A stretch of 7,888 nt of DNA from Candidatus Aerophobota bacterium (GTDB lineage Bacteria; Aerophobota; Aerophobia; Aerophobales; B3-G15): positions 1-7,888 of the forward strand of contig QMQA01000047.1 of NCBI GenBank assembly GCA_003648845.1. Reading direction: 5' to 3'. The translations under genes were made by a program, and so were the position numbers. The notes beneath the pieces are model-generated. The model worked only from the letters and a program-made list of their open reading frames with translations, was not told where the DNA came from and made no database searches. Position 1 is the stretch's first letter; every line of letters starts with the position of its first letter. Positions 1 through 5,205 of this stretch are shown here, in pieces.

Positions 1-280
1 GGGATATAAAAATTATATCTGCCTGTTTTGAAGCCTCTTTAATGCACTCCAGGGCAATTTTCCTCAATTTTGACTTTTCCTCATCAGGAAGAGGATAGCT
101 TGGTTGCATGGCAGCTGCTCCCGGATCAACCAGGATCTTGATCTCCGGGGTTTCCACCAGAATACAACTTGATTTTGCTCCCATGGAATCAAACCAGATA
201 AGATAAACCTTTAAAGAGTTAACAGATATAGGTTTTTCCTTCCAGAATTGAGGAAGAAGGCTAAAATAATTTTTCTTCAA
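1..280 (-). CDS. UPF0282-like metallo-beta-lactamase-fold hydrolase, N-terminal part (3' end outside window)
   Basis: The frame is open for 93 residues and runs off the left edge. Visible landmarks are a short N-terminal extension, then VYLIWFDSMGAKSSCILVET (about 25-44), KILVDPGAA (48-56) and a helix leading to QADIIFIS (86-93). This matches the start of UPF0282/MBL-fold proteins, where a 'DSLGVRS-ATFVET-ILIDPG' block precedes 'ADIIIISHYHYDH'. The metal-binding HxHxDH motif would begin just beyond the window edge. The start is TTG at 280-278, chosen because AGGGGAGG lies 7 nt upstream (295-288) and an in-frame stop sits 3 nt before it. The family call rests on this N-terminal pattern only. 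The substrate is unknown, and the family is best known from archaea. Confidence 0.8.
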   Translation of the reverse strand, partial: MKKNYFSLLPQFWKEKPISVNSLKVYLIWFDSMGAKSSCILVETPEIKILVDPGAAAMQPSYPLPDEEKSKLRKIALECIKEASKQADIIFIS

Positions 281-310
281 TCAACAGCCTCCCCTACCTG
301 TTACATCCTT

Positions 311-333
311 AGTATAGCATTTTTAATTTATAA
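311..333 (-). promoter_or_regulatory. Extended -10 promoter for the UPF0282-like gene
   Basis: On the minus strand TGCTATACT is an extended -10 element (TGn plus TATACT at 316-311). The -35 region about 17 bp upstream (TTTTCT) is poor, as is common with extended -10 promoters. It predicts a leader of roughly 25 nt before the TTG start. A good-looking TTGACT at 360-355, inside the left direct repeat, is too far away to pair with this -10. Confidence 0.5.
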
Positions 334-349
334 AGAAAAATCATCTTGA

Positions 350-420
350 GTCTAAGTCAAAATCTGTGATGAAAATTTCATGGGGAAGGCCCCAACATCA
401 TCTTCTTGGCAATAAGCTTT
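350..420. repeat. 71-bp direct repeat, left copy (R1)
   Basis: Matches 5134-5205 in the same orientation with one indel (four versus five G) and two C/T substitutions, about 69 of 72 positions. It contains two adjacent small inverted repeats: ATGAAA-A-TTTCAT, then TGGGG-AAGG-CCCCA. Similarity stops abruptly at both ends. The right end abuts a truncated attC site, so R1 forms the left boundary of the cassette array. I do not recognise the repeat as a known IS end. Confidence 0.9.
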
Positions 421-482
421 AGCCGTAAGGCTGGATTTGGGCAAAGTCCCATAGGCACAAAGCCAGATACGCTCTGTTATAT
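421..482 (-). other. Truncated attC site of the DUF6544 cassette
   Basis: On the minus strand it begins with R'' ATATAAC (482-476), followed by CAGAGCGTATCTGG like the intact site at 3296-3381, then the CCCAAATCC segment shared with the 2338-2425 site. The expected second arm (a CAGATACGC-like L' and a GTTRRRY R') is absent. Instead the sequence passes through a small AGCC-GTAA-GGCT hairpin (421-432) directly into direct repeat R1. Without R' it lacks the normal cleavage point and is probably not a competent attC. The remaining DNA can still fold (431-439 with 458-466). Confidence 0.7.
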
Positions 483-501
483 GAAGTCCGCATTAAAACA
501 C

Positions 502-1350
502 CTAATAAACTAACGGTTTGTTGTATTCGATCTCGGTAATCTTAAACTTATAAACACTAAAATCTTCTGCTTTCAAGTTCCAGACGGCTTCTCCTTCTGT
601 TGGAATCTTTATACCATTTAATTCCTTATAATCCTTCAGATGGACAGAATAGTTCTCTAAGCTGTAATGGTCATTTACCCTCATATATCTCTTGCAAACA
701 AAGCTGGTAACCTCGCCATTATCTTTAAACTTAAATATCGCTGATGCTGTTACTCCCTTATAGCTCATAGTTGCTTCAGCTGAATTTGAATCAATGCTTT
801 CCCATTTTATGTACTTGCTCAAAGCTGCCGTTGGAAACCACACCGTCTCACCGAGGTATCGTAACATCGTTCCCTGATCTATTTCCTTTCCTCTGGCATT
901 CACAACGGTCATCAATGCCATAAATTTGATGAGCATGTTTCCTTTGCCTTCATAATATTTGTCTCTTCCGACAAGATATAAAAGTGGAGCCATTTTGACC
1001 TTGACTTTCCATATAAATCCCGGTTCATCTATTGTAAAATACTGCTCTGCTTCAGCAGGTATCCATGGTTGTCCTTCTTTAGTTCTTATCAAACCTTGTT
1101 GTCTCAATCTAACTGCAAATATTCTCTCCTTACCTATAACATTTGAGTTCTTTAGCCATTTTTGAACAGGTTCAGGTAACTCTTCAATATCTGATTCCGC
1201 AACGATTTTGGGTTTAGCATCTTTATTTTTCTCAAAAAGCTCCTCCACTTCACTTTTTACTTTTTGGTTGAATATAATAGTGCTGATGGTGATAGATAAC
1301 ACTATTAGAAGAATGATTATTCCCACAATGATTGGCGCAATTTTTATCAT
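502..1350 (-). CDS. Membrane-anchored DUF6544-like protein of unknown function (cassette gene)
   Basis: The protein has 282 residues. One hydrophobic segment (about 5-27) follows a short positive N-terminus and probably anchors it in the inner membrane with the rest outside the cytoplasm. The remainder matches the DUF6544 pattern as I know it: LPEPVQKWL (58-66), AEQYFTIDEPGFIWK (101-115), DQGTMLRYLGETVWFPTAAL (158-177) and IPTEGEAVW (249-257). No catalytic function is established for the family, and I infer none. The start is ATG with AGAGGTG just upstream, 39 nt after the preceding attC. The stop lies about 20 nt before its own attC R'' (482-476). It fills the cassette at 476-1394, whose ends are inverted copies. 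It is the most distal gene of the array, so any array promoter reaches it last. Confidence 0.8.
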   Translation of the reverse strand: MIKIAPIIVGIIILLIVLSITISTIIFNQKVKSEVEELFEKNKDAKPKIVAESDIEELPEPVQKWLKNSNVIGKERIFAVRLRQQGLIRTKEGQPWIPAEAEQYFTIDEPGFIWKVKVKMAPLLYLVGRDKYYEGKGNMLIKFMALMTVVNARGKEIDQGTMLRYLGETVWFPTAALSKYIKWESIDSNSAEATMSYKGVTASAIFKFKDNGEVTSFVCKRYMRVNDHYSLENYSVHLKDYKELNGIKIPTEGEAVWNLKAEDFSVYKFKITEIEYNKPLVY

Positions 1351-1387
1351 TTTTGTTCACCTCTTTTATTCAATAATAGCGGATTTC

Positions 1388-1465
1388 ATATAACGGTATG
1401 CGGATAAAAGAAGTTGCCGAAGGCAATTGGGGGGAGCGTAGCGGACCTTTTATCTGCTGTCATAT
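1388..1465 (-). other. attC site of the TauE/SafE cassette
   Basis: The site is 78 bp. On the minus strand R'' is ATATGAC (1465-1459), deviating from RYYYAAC, and R' is GTTATAT (1394-1388). The L arms pair over 8 bp (1403-1410 with 1447-1454, GATAAAAG/CTTTTATC). The tip carries TTGCC-GAA-GGCAA. It is very similar to the site at 4008-4087, sharing a 19-base identical tip block, so these two cassettes probably acquired related attC sites. Confidence 0.8.
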
Positions 1466-1502
1466 GGCCCGAAGGGAAAGGTTGCGAAGCAACTGCAGAG
1501 TC
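1466..1502. repeat. Extra hairpin-rich segment beside the attC at 1388-1465
   Basis: This stretch separates the mutated R'' box from GGGGCAAAGAA (1503-1513), which is the inverted copy of the other end of the TauE cassette (around 2322-2332). In the neighbouring cassettes that complementarity runs uninterrupted into R''. It holds two small stems with GAA loops, CCC-GAA-GGG (1468-1476) and GTTGC-GAA-GCAAC (1481-1493). These resemble attC tip hairpins, which suggests an inserted or duplicated attC fragment. Confidence 0.5.
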
Positions 1503-1541
1503 AGGGGCAAAGAAGATTTTCATTTCTTGTTCATCCTTTAA

Positions 1542-2294
1542 TTACAATGCCTTATAGATTGTTATAAAAGCAAGGGATATAATGAGTATTGTGAGCCCAA
1601 TTTCTAACCAAAATGGCTTTGTCTTTAATGACACTTTGCTTCCAATTCTTGCACCAATCATTGATCCTATAAGTACGAATAACGCTGGAAGCCAGATTAT
1701 ATTACCGCGATGCCAGTATATTGGTATAGCACCAAAGGCAGTAAAAATTGATACAGTTAATGAAGTGGCGATTGCTTGATGAGTATCAAGACCAAGACTT
1801 TTAAAAAGGGCTGGAAAGATTTGACCGCCACTGCCACCTCTTAAACCAGTTATAAAACTTACAAAAAAAGAAGAAATAAAGATATTTTTCTTAGTAGGTT
1901 TAACTTTTTGGGCAAGCTTTGGTATAATCTTACCTGAATGAATGCCAAGTGCCACTATAAAACAAAGGGTGACAAAGATAATTGCCAGGGTTAGCGTCGG
2001 AATAAATCCGACGGAAGTTGCCCCTATTATTTCTCCTAAGACACCTCCGACAATCGCATAAGTTACTATCTTTCTCGCGATATTCTTTCTCTGACTCATT
2101 GCACCTACTAATGATGAAAAAGGGATAACAAGAAAATTAATTCCGAAGGCACTTAATAAAGGCAAACCTGCAAGATTAAGCAAGGGTATTCTTACAGTTC
2201 CTCCGCCAATTCCAAACATGCCGCTCATAAAACCTGCGAAAAGTCCTATGCAAAGATAAATCAGGTTTTGTATTGTTATTATCATAATATTCAC
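1542..2294 (-). CDS. TauE/SafE family (sulfite exporter-like) membrane permease
   Basis: This is a 250-residue, strongly hydrophobic protein with about eight membrane segments and two internal halves. The first half carries GMFGIGGGTVRIPLL (25-39) and the second GLRGGSGGQIFPAL (150-163), the paired glycine-rich signatures of the TauE/SafE (formerly DUF81) family. Members move small anions such as sulfite, sulfoacetate or related organosulfur compounds across the inner membrane. The substrate here cannot be read from sequence. Length is normal for the family. The assigned start is GTG at 2294; ATG at 2285 is equally possible because no Shine-Dalgarno site is evident for either. It occupies its own integron cassette (about 1459-2344) and has no sulfur-metabolism neighbour, so it is probably a stand-alone acquired transporter. 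Confidence 0.88.
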   Translation of the reverse strand: MNIMIITIQNLIYLCIGLFAGFMSGMFGIGGGTVRIPLLNLAGLPLLSAFGINFLVIPFSSLVGAMSQRKNIARKIVTYAIVGGVLGEIIGATSVGFIPTLTLAIIFVTLCFIVALGIHSGKIIPKLAQKVKPTKKNIFISSFFVSFITGLRGGSGGQIFPALFKSLGLDTHQAIATSLTVSIFTAFGAIPIYWHRGNIIWLPALFVLIGSMIGARIGSKVSLKTKPFWLEIGLTILIISLAFITIYKAL

Positions 2295-2337
2295 ATTTTT
2301 ATTAGGCTTTGTACTTTAAATTCTTTGCCCCCAATTT

Positions 2338-2425
2338 CATATACGTTTTGCGGATATGAGAAGTCCGGGTGTAGCGAGGATTTGGGCGAAAGCCGAAGGC
2401 TGAAGCTTTATATCCCCTGTTAGGT
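2338..2425 (-). other. attC site of the MBL-hydrolase cassette
   Basis: The site is 88 bp. On the minus strand R'' is ACCTAAC (2425-2419) and the L arms pair as GGATAT/ATATCC (2352-2357 with 2410-2415). The tip bears AGCC-GAA-GGCT (2391-2401). R' reads GTATATG (2344-2338) where GTTATATG would be expected: one T of the GTT cleavage triplet is missing. The site may therefore recombine poorly. Confidence 0.75.
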
Positions 2426-2448
2426 GAAGTGCAAATTCAGGACGCATT

Positions 2449-3240
2449 TTATTCAACCTCGATTATTTTCCCTACCCCATATTCAATAAAATTTTCCTTA
2501 TATTCCTTCCGGAAAGCTTCTCTGATTAAGTCACCTGTACAGTGAGATGGGGCAACCTTTTCTACTTTTAATTCTCTAAATTCTTTAACACAAGATACTG
2601 GAGGATGATGAAAACCTCCAACAACTAAGTATACTTTATCCCTTTTCATCAACTCTTTGGCTTTTTTAACAATATTCACAATCCCGGGATGGGCACAGCC
2701 GGTAATAACTACTAATCCCCTTTTTGAATCAATAATCAAGGATTGCTCTTCTGGAGGTCCATAAAGTTCTCCTGTGGTGTAGACAAAATCAGAAATTTTT
2801 CTTGCTCCTGAAATTTCTCCAAATTTGGCTCCCTTTTCAGTTATCATATCCTTAATGGATTTGGGGAAAGAACTCGGAATGAAAACTACAACATTACTGT
2901 TTTTCCCTAAAAAACCTTCCAATCCTCCCAGATGGTCACCATGAATGTGAGAGATGACTACTTTCTTAATTGAGCTGAGCTTTATGCCTAATTTTTCCAT
3001 ATTAAAAAGCAGAATTTCTGAGTCTCCTCCAGTATCAAATAATATCAACTCCTTGGGAGTTTTTATTATAGTACCAAACCCCCAGGCAGTCTTCATTTTT
3101 GGGTCTACCTGATAGTTGTCATAGACAGAAATTAGCGTGACCTCAGGTTTTTCCGTCCTGTTTTCAACGGAAATAGCCTGATCAAAAGGAATTACTACTC
3201 CTATCAAAATACCAATTAAAACAAAAATTTTTAACTTCAT
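2449..3240 (-). CDS. Exported metallo-beta-lactamase-fold hydrolase, COG1237-like (cassette gene)
   Basis: The protein has 263 residues. A signal-peptide-like N-terminus (charged MKLK, hydrophobic core about 5-19) suggests export, unusual for this mostly cytoplasmic group. The metal site is complete: H98-I-H100-G-D102-H103 (HxHxDH), H184 in ITGCAHPG, the GGFHH motif (208-212) and H233 in PSHCTG. The TGCAHPGIVN, GGFHHPP and PSHCTG motifs are typical of COG1237 (7,8-dihydropterin-6-methyl-4-(beta-D-ribofuranosyl)aminobenzene-5'-phosphate synthase-like proteins). Most bacterial members of that group have no proven substrate, so I predict only a dinuclear-metal hydrolase. The start is ATG preceded by GGGGGTTGAG. 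The stop is 24 nt from its attC R'' box. Cassette ends 2419-2435 and 3286-3302 are inverted copies at 15 of 17 positions. Confidence 0.87.
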   Translation of the reverse strand: MKLKIFVLIGILIGVVIPFDQAISVENRTEKPEVTLISVYDNYQVDPKMKTAWGFGTIIKTPKELILFDTGGDSEILLFNMEKLGIKLSSIKKVVISHIHGDHLGGLEGFLGKNSNVVVFIPSSFPKSIKDMITEKGAKFGEISGARKISDFVYTTGELYGPPEEQSLIIDSKRGLVVITGCAHPGIVNIVKKAKELMKRDKVYLVVGGFHHPPVSCVKEFRELKVEKVAPSHCTGDLIREAFRKEYKENFIEYGVGKIIEVE

Positions 3241-3295
3241 TTCTCAACCCCCATTATTTTTTTCATTTACCCAGTATCAAATATTTTTGCATTTC

Positions 3296-3381
3296 GCCTA
3301 ACGTTCTGCGGGTATCTGAAGTCCGAGCAGAGCGAGGATTTAGACGGAGCGTGAGCAAAACCAGATACCTGTTTGTTATAC
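3296..3381 (-). other. attC site of the methyltransferase cassette
   Basis: The site is 86 bp. On the minus strand R'' is GTATAAC (3381-3375), followed by AAACAG and the L'' arm. The L arms pair over 8 bp (GGTATCTG 3311-3318 with CAGATACC 3362-3369). R' is a canonical GTTAGGC (3302-3296). The TAACAAAC after R'' resembles Vibrio cholerae repeat-type attC sites. The long central part forms the variable tip. Confidence 0.85.
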
Positions 3382-3406
3382 GCCATTGCTAACATTCTTT
3401 TCATAG

Positions 3407-3973
3407 TTACTCACCTTTTAAGTAAATCGTGAAATGCTGTTCTGGTAAAAAATCAAGCGCTTTTTCCAATTTATATCCCGCTTCTTCCATTTCTTGAATG
3501 AGAGTCTCTTTAGGAACGTGGTGTCCAAATAACCCACGGAATGTGAAAAATTTACCCTTTTTATATTCTATGATAATAACCTTTCCATATGGTTTCAAAA
3601 ACTGTTTTAGATTCTTAAAATACTCTACTCTGTTTGGTATATGGTGGGTCACATTACGCATAAATATGAAATCTAAGCTTTCTTCAGGTAAATCCAGTTT
3701 ATCTTTGGTTAAAATTGTAACTATATTGTTCAACCCATTTTCTTCACCCTTACTTTTGATAAATTGTAAAAATCCTGGATTTGTATCAACAGCGTAAACT
3801 TTGCCTTTCTCACCCACTATTTCAGCAAATCTTAGTGAAAAATAACCTCCTCCTGCACCTATATCAGCGATAGTCTGCCCTTGTTTTAATCCTATGAGTT
3901 CTATAGTTTTATCGGGTTTATTTTTCGCATCAGCTGCTTTCTTGTTAAACATTTTTGCTTTAAGGTTTCTCAT
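3407..3973 (-). CDS. Class I SAM-dependent methyltransferase (cassette gene)
   Basis: The protein has 188 residues. Motif I is ADIGAGGGYFSLRFA (36-50), the SAM-binding glycine loop. The acidic residue at the end of the second strand is D63 in YAVDTNP, binding the SAM ribose hydroxyls. MRNVTHHIPN (105-114) is the post-strand-4 segment of methyltransferase_11/UbiE-like enzymes, and YGKVIIIEY (129-137) is the following strand. It is soluble, with no signal peptide. The substrate (small molecule, lipid or metalloid) cannot be assigned. The start is ATG with GGGGGT upstream. The mouth of the cassette is unusually clear: GTTATACGCCATTGC at 3375-3389 and its exact inverse at 4000-4014 enclose only this gene. 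Confidence 0.9.
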   Translation of the reverse strand: MRNLKAKMFNKKAADAKNKPDKTIELIGLKQGQTIADIGAGGGYFSLRFAEIVGEKGKVYAVDTNPGFLQFIKSKGEENGLNNIVTILTKDKLDLPEESLDFIFMRNVTHHIPNRVEYFKNLKQFLKPYGKVIIIEYKKGKFFTFRGLFGHHVPKETLIQEMEEAGYKLEKALDFLPEQHFTIYLKGE

Positions 3974-4007
3974 TTTTTACCCCCATAGTATTTTTCGAGG
4001 CAATGGC

Positions 4008-4087
4008 GTATAACGTTTGGTGGATAAACGAAGTTGCCGAAGGCAATTTGGGTAAAGCGTAGCGAAACCTTTTATCCATTGTTAGGC
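4008..4087 (-). other. attC site of the first (small-gene) cassette
   Basis: The site is 80 bp. On the minus strand R'' is a canonical GCCTAAC (4087-4081) followed by AATGG, and R' is GTTATAC (4014-4008). The L arms pair perfectly over 8 bp (TGGATAAA 4021-4028 with TTTATCCA 4071-4078). The tip holds TTGCC-GAA-GGCAA. It is the clearest complete site in the window and closely resembles the one at 1388-1465. The stop codon of the upstream small gene lies inside its L'' arm. Confidence 0.87.
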
Positions 4088-4354
4088 GAAGTCGTTTTAA
4101 CATGTTGCTCACGAACCATTTTTTTAGGTCCCCATATTATTAAGACCACCTGGAATATTTTTAGGGTTTCTTCAAAGGTCATTATTTCAACTTTTAATTT
4201 ACGAGATATGCTTGCTAAGTCAACTAAATGCGATGCGCTTTTTTCAGAGAAATCTTGCATTTGGTAAGGTGGATGTCGATGACCAAAACGGAAACTTCAC
4301 ATAACCATACTTTGATGTATGGCAAGCTAACTCTTCTAAATGAAAAGTAAGCAT
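4072..4354 (-). pseudogene. Small unrecognised cassette gene, apparently frameshifted
   Basis: I do not recognise the product. An ATG at 4354-4352 has GAGGAG 9 nt upstream and begins MLTFHLEELACHTSKYGYVK, but that frame stops after 38 codons. The +1 frame is open from a stop at about 4301 to 4072 and holds a charged 62-residue stretch from its first ATG (4260), with no Shine-Dalgarno site there. Removing one A in the AAG codon near 4298 would join the two into a single protein of about 93 residues (…YGYVSFRFGHRHPPYQ…). I therefore read it as one gene broken by a single-base insertion or a sequencing error. Alternatively only the 62-residue part (4072-4260) is real. The C-terminus, reading into the attC, is typical of cassette genes. 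Confidence 0.4.
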
Positions 4355-4386
4355 AGTTGTAAGCTCCTCTGCTCATTTAGGCATTA

Positions 4387-4415
4387 ACCATATTGTTCTC
4401 ATCTGTCAATATCAA
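4387..4415 (-). promoter_or_regulatory. Possible promoter driving the cassette array
   Basis: On the minus strand TTGATA (4415-4410), a 17-bp spacer and TATGGT (4392-4387) form a moderate sigma70-like promoter directed into the first cassette. It lies where an integron Pc promoter would act. ATTGACA occurs twice nearby with 5 bp between copies. GTTAATG (4388-4382) immediately follows and could be the recombination junction. The -10 matches consensus at only four of six positions. Confidence 0.35.
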
Positions 4416-4436
4416 TGTCAATGTACTACCCACTTA

Positions 4437-4453
4437 CTAAATTTTTAATTTAG
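4437..4453. repeat. AT-rich hairpin at the end of the toxin gene
   Basis: CTAAATT and AATTTAG form a perfect 7-bp stem with a TTT loop overlapping the DUF5615 stop codon. No U-run follows on the minus strand, so it is not a standard intrinsic terminator. It might protect the mRNA 3' end or be chance in AT-rich DNA. Confidence 0.35.
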
Positions 4454-4812
4454 GGTTTTTCTCTTTTTCTATACTTTTTCTCGTCTACAACAAATAGAGT
4501 TTCTTTAAATCTTTTTTCTTTTTCTAGTAATTTTTCGAGCACTTTGTGGCAATTTTCAAGAGAGGTAAGGTTATAGACTTTAATTATGATTATGCCGCTA
4601 TGAGTGGAGGGAGGGTATTTTCTAATATTTCCAAATCCTCTGTCATAGGTAACTAAGGTAAGGTTTCTTTCTTGAGCGTATTTAAGAATTATCTCATCTT
4701 CTTTCCCTTCTAATCCTATATTTTGAACCTTAGTTACATTACATCCCAGTTTTTCAAGGAAAATTACTGTTTGATTAGATACACACTCGTCAACAAGAAA
4801 AACTAATTTCAC
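4450..4812 (-). CDS. DUF5615 PIN-like protein, probable toxin of a TA pair
   Basis: The protein has 120 residues. It starts FLVDECVS (5-12), continues LGCNVTKVQNIGLEGKEDEI (22-41) and LVTYDRGFGNI (53-63), and ends in a lysine-rich tail. This layout is the DUF5615/Mut7-C-like compact PIN fold. D8, E9, the acidic cluster at 38-40 and D57 are the expected metal-site positions. PIN-fold toxins cleave RNA; activity is inferred here, not shown. The start is GTG. It overlaps the stop of the DUF433 gene by 4 nt (GTGA), so the two are translationally coupled, and this order and pairing recur in many bacteria. It sits at the upstream end of the cassette array, inside the direct repeats. Confidence 0.85.
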   Translation of the reverse strand: MKLVFLVDECVSNQTVIFLEKLGCNVTKVQNIGLEGKEDEIILKYAQERNLTLVTYDRGFGNIRKYPPSTHSGIIIIKVYNLTSLENCHKVLEKLLEKEKRFKETLFVVDEKKYRKREKP

Positions 4813-5048
4813 TTTCCTATTTCCACTGGATATATTTCTTCCTCTTCTATCATCTGTTTGGCATATCTAATGCAGGCTAAAATATCCTCCTTTTTAATAT
4901 GAGGATAATGATCTCGGATTATCTGTTCCACCGTTAATCCATCTGCTAATAATCCCAGAATTATATCTACAGGAACCCGAGTTCCTGCAATATGAGGTTT
5001 CCCATGAAGAACTTTTGGATCAATTTCTATGCGCTCGGCAACTCTCAT
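4809..5048 (-). CDS. DUF433 antitoxin-like DNA-binding protein
   Basis: The protein has 79 residues. The family core is IEIDPKVLHGKPHIAGTRVP (7-26), followed by a small helix-turn-helix (about 28-47, VDIILGLLADGLTVEQIIRD), then YPHIKKEDILACIRYAK (48-64). In DUF433/DUF5615 modules this protein is taken to neutralise the PIN-like partner and repress the operon. The start is ATG with AAGGAGG 8 nt upstream (5063-5057), the strongest ribosome site in this operon. The longer coupled toxin gene follows by GTGA overlap. A palindrome upstream is a likely binding site. Confidence 0.88.
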   Translation of the reverse strand: MRVAERIEIDPKVLHGKPHIAGTRVPVDIILGLLADGLTVEQIIRDHYPHIKKEDILACIRYAKQMIEEEEIYPVEIGK

Positions 5049-5095
5049 ATTAATTTCCTCCTTCTGCGTATGTTGATTCTATTATTCTGTTGTAA

Positions 5096-5123
5096 ATGTT
5101 AGAAATATTTCTGGATTTGTCAA
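5096..5123 (-). promoter_or_regulatory. Promoter of the DUF433/DUF5615 operon
   Basis: On the minus strand TTGACA (5123-5118) is a perfect -35. With a 16-bp spacer it pairs with TAACAT (5101-5096), a four-of-six -10. The leader to the ATG would be about 40 nt. The -10 choice is the weak part. Confidence 0.45.
5101..5112. promoter_or_regulatory. 12-bp palindrome, candidate operator for antitoxin autoregulation
   Basis: AGAAATATTTCT is a perfect inverted repeat lying between the -35 and -10 of the predicted operon promoter. A bound dimer there would block RNA polymerase. Autoregulation by the antitoxin is the rule for type II TA operons, but no DUF433 operator consensus is known to me. Confidence 0.4.
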
Positions 5124-5133
5124 AATTTTAGGG

Positions 5134-5205
5134 GTCTAAGTCAAAATCTGTGATGAAAATTTCATGGGGGAAGGCCCCAACATTATTTTCTTGGCAATAA
5201 GCTTT
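5134..5205. repeat. 72-bp direct repeat, right copy (R2)
   Basis: Same orientation as the copy at 350-420, with one extra G and two transitions. It marks the right boundary of the accessory block. Read on the minus strand with its upstream flank it is open for about 45 codons ending FITDFDLDP. The left copy carries a one-base deletion in that frame, so a coding role is uncertain. Confidence 0.9.

Larger units (their letters stand above)
421..4388 (-). mobile_element. Integron gene-cassette array without visible integrase (CALIN-like), five cassettes
   Basis: Five minus-strand genes alternate with attC-type sites. Read on the minus strand, each site starts with an R'' box ending in AAC or a variant, followed by CA/AA and an L'' arm. 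Each ends with the complementary L' arm and, usually, CGTTRRR (R'). The stop codon of each gene lies 0-77 nt before its site and the start 33-55 nt after the previous one, as expected for cassettes. Both the site asymmetry (TAACA after R'', CGTTA at R') and the gene strand say the array runs right to left. Terminal inverted complementarity defines cassettes at about 3375-4014, 2419-3302, 1459-2344 and 476-1394. No IntI-type integrase gene is present. The upstream end near 4388 is uncertain. Confidence 0.85.

Noticed and set aside
350..360. TTGACT in R1 as the -35 of the UPF0282-like gene
   Set aside because: It is 38 bp from the good TATACT and 22 bp from TATAAA, outside usable spacing.
420..4090. 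CRISPR array, suggested by regularly placed similar spacers
   Set aside because: The similar units are about 80-bp structured sites 0.6-1 kb apart separating genes, not 25-40 bp repeats with short spacers.
4034..4267. 77-codon plus-strand frame opposite the first cassette gene
   Set aside because: It runs through the attC site against the array direction, has no ribosome site and shows no recognisable composition; it is a shadow of the minus strand.
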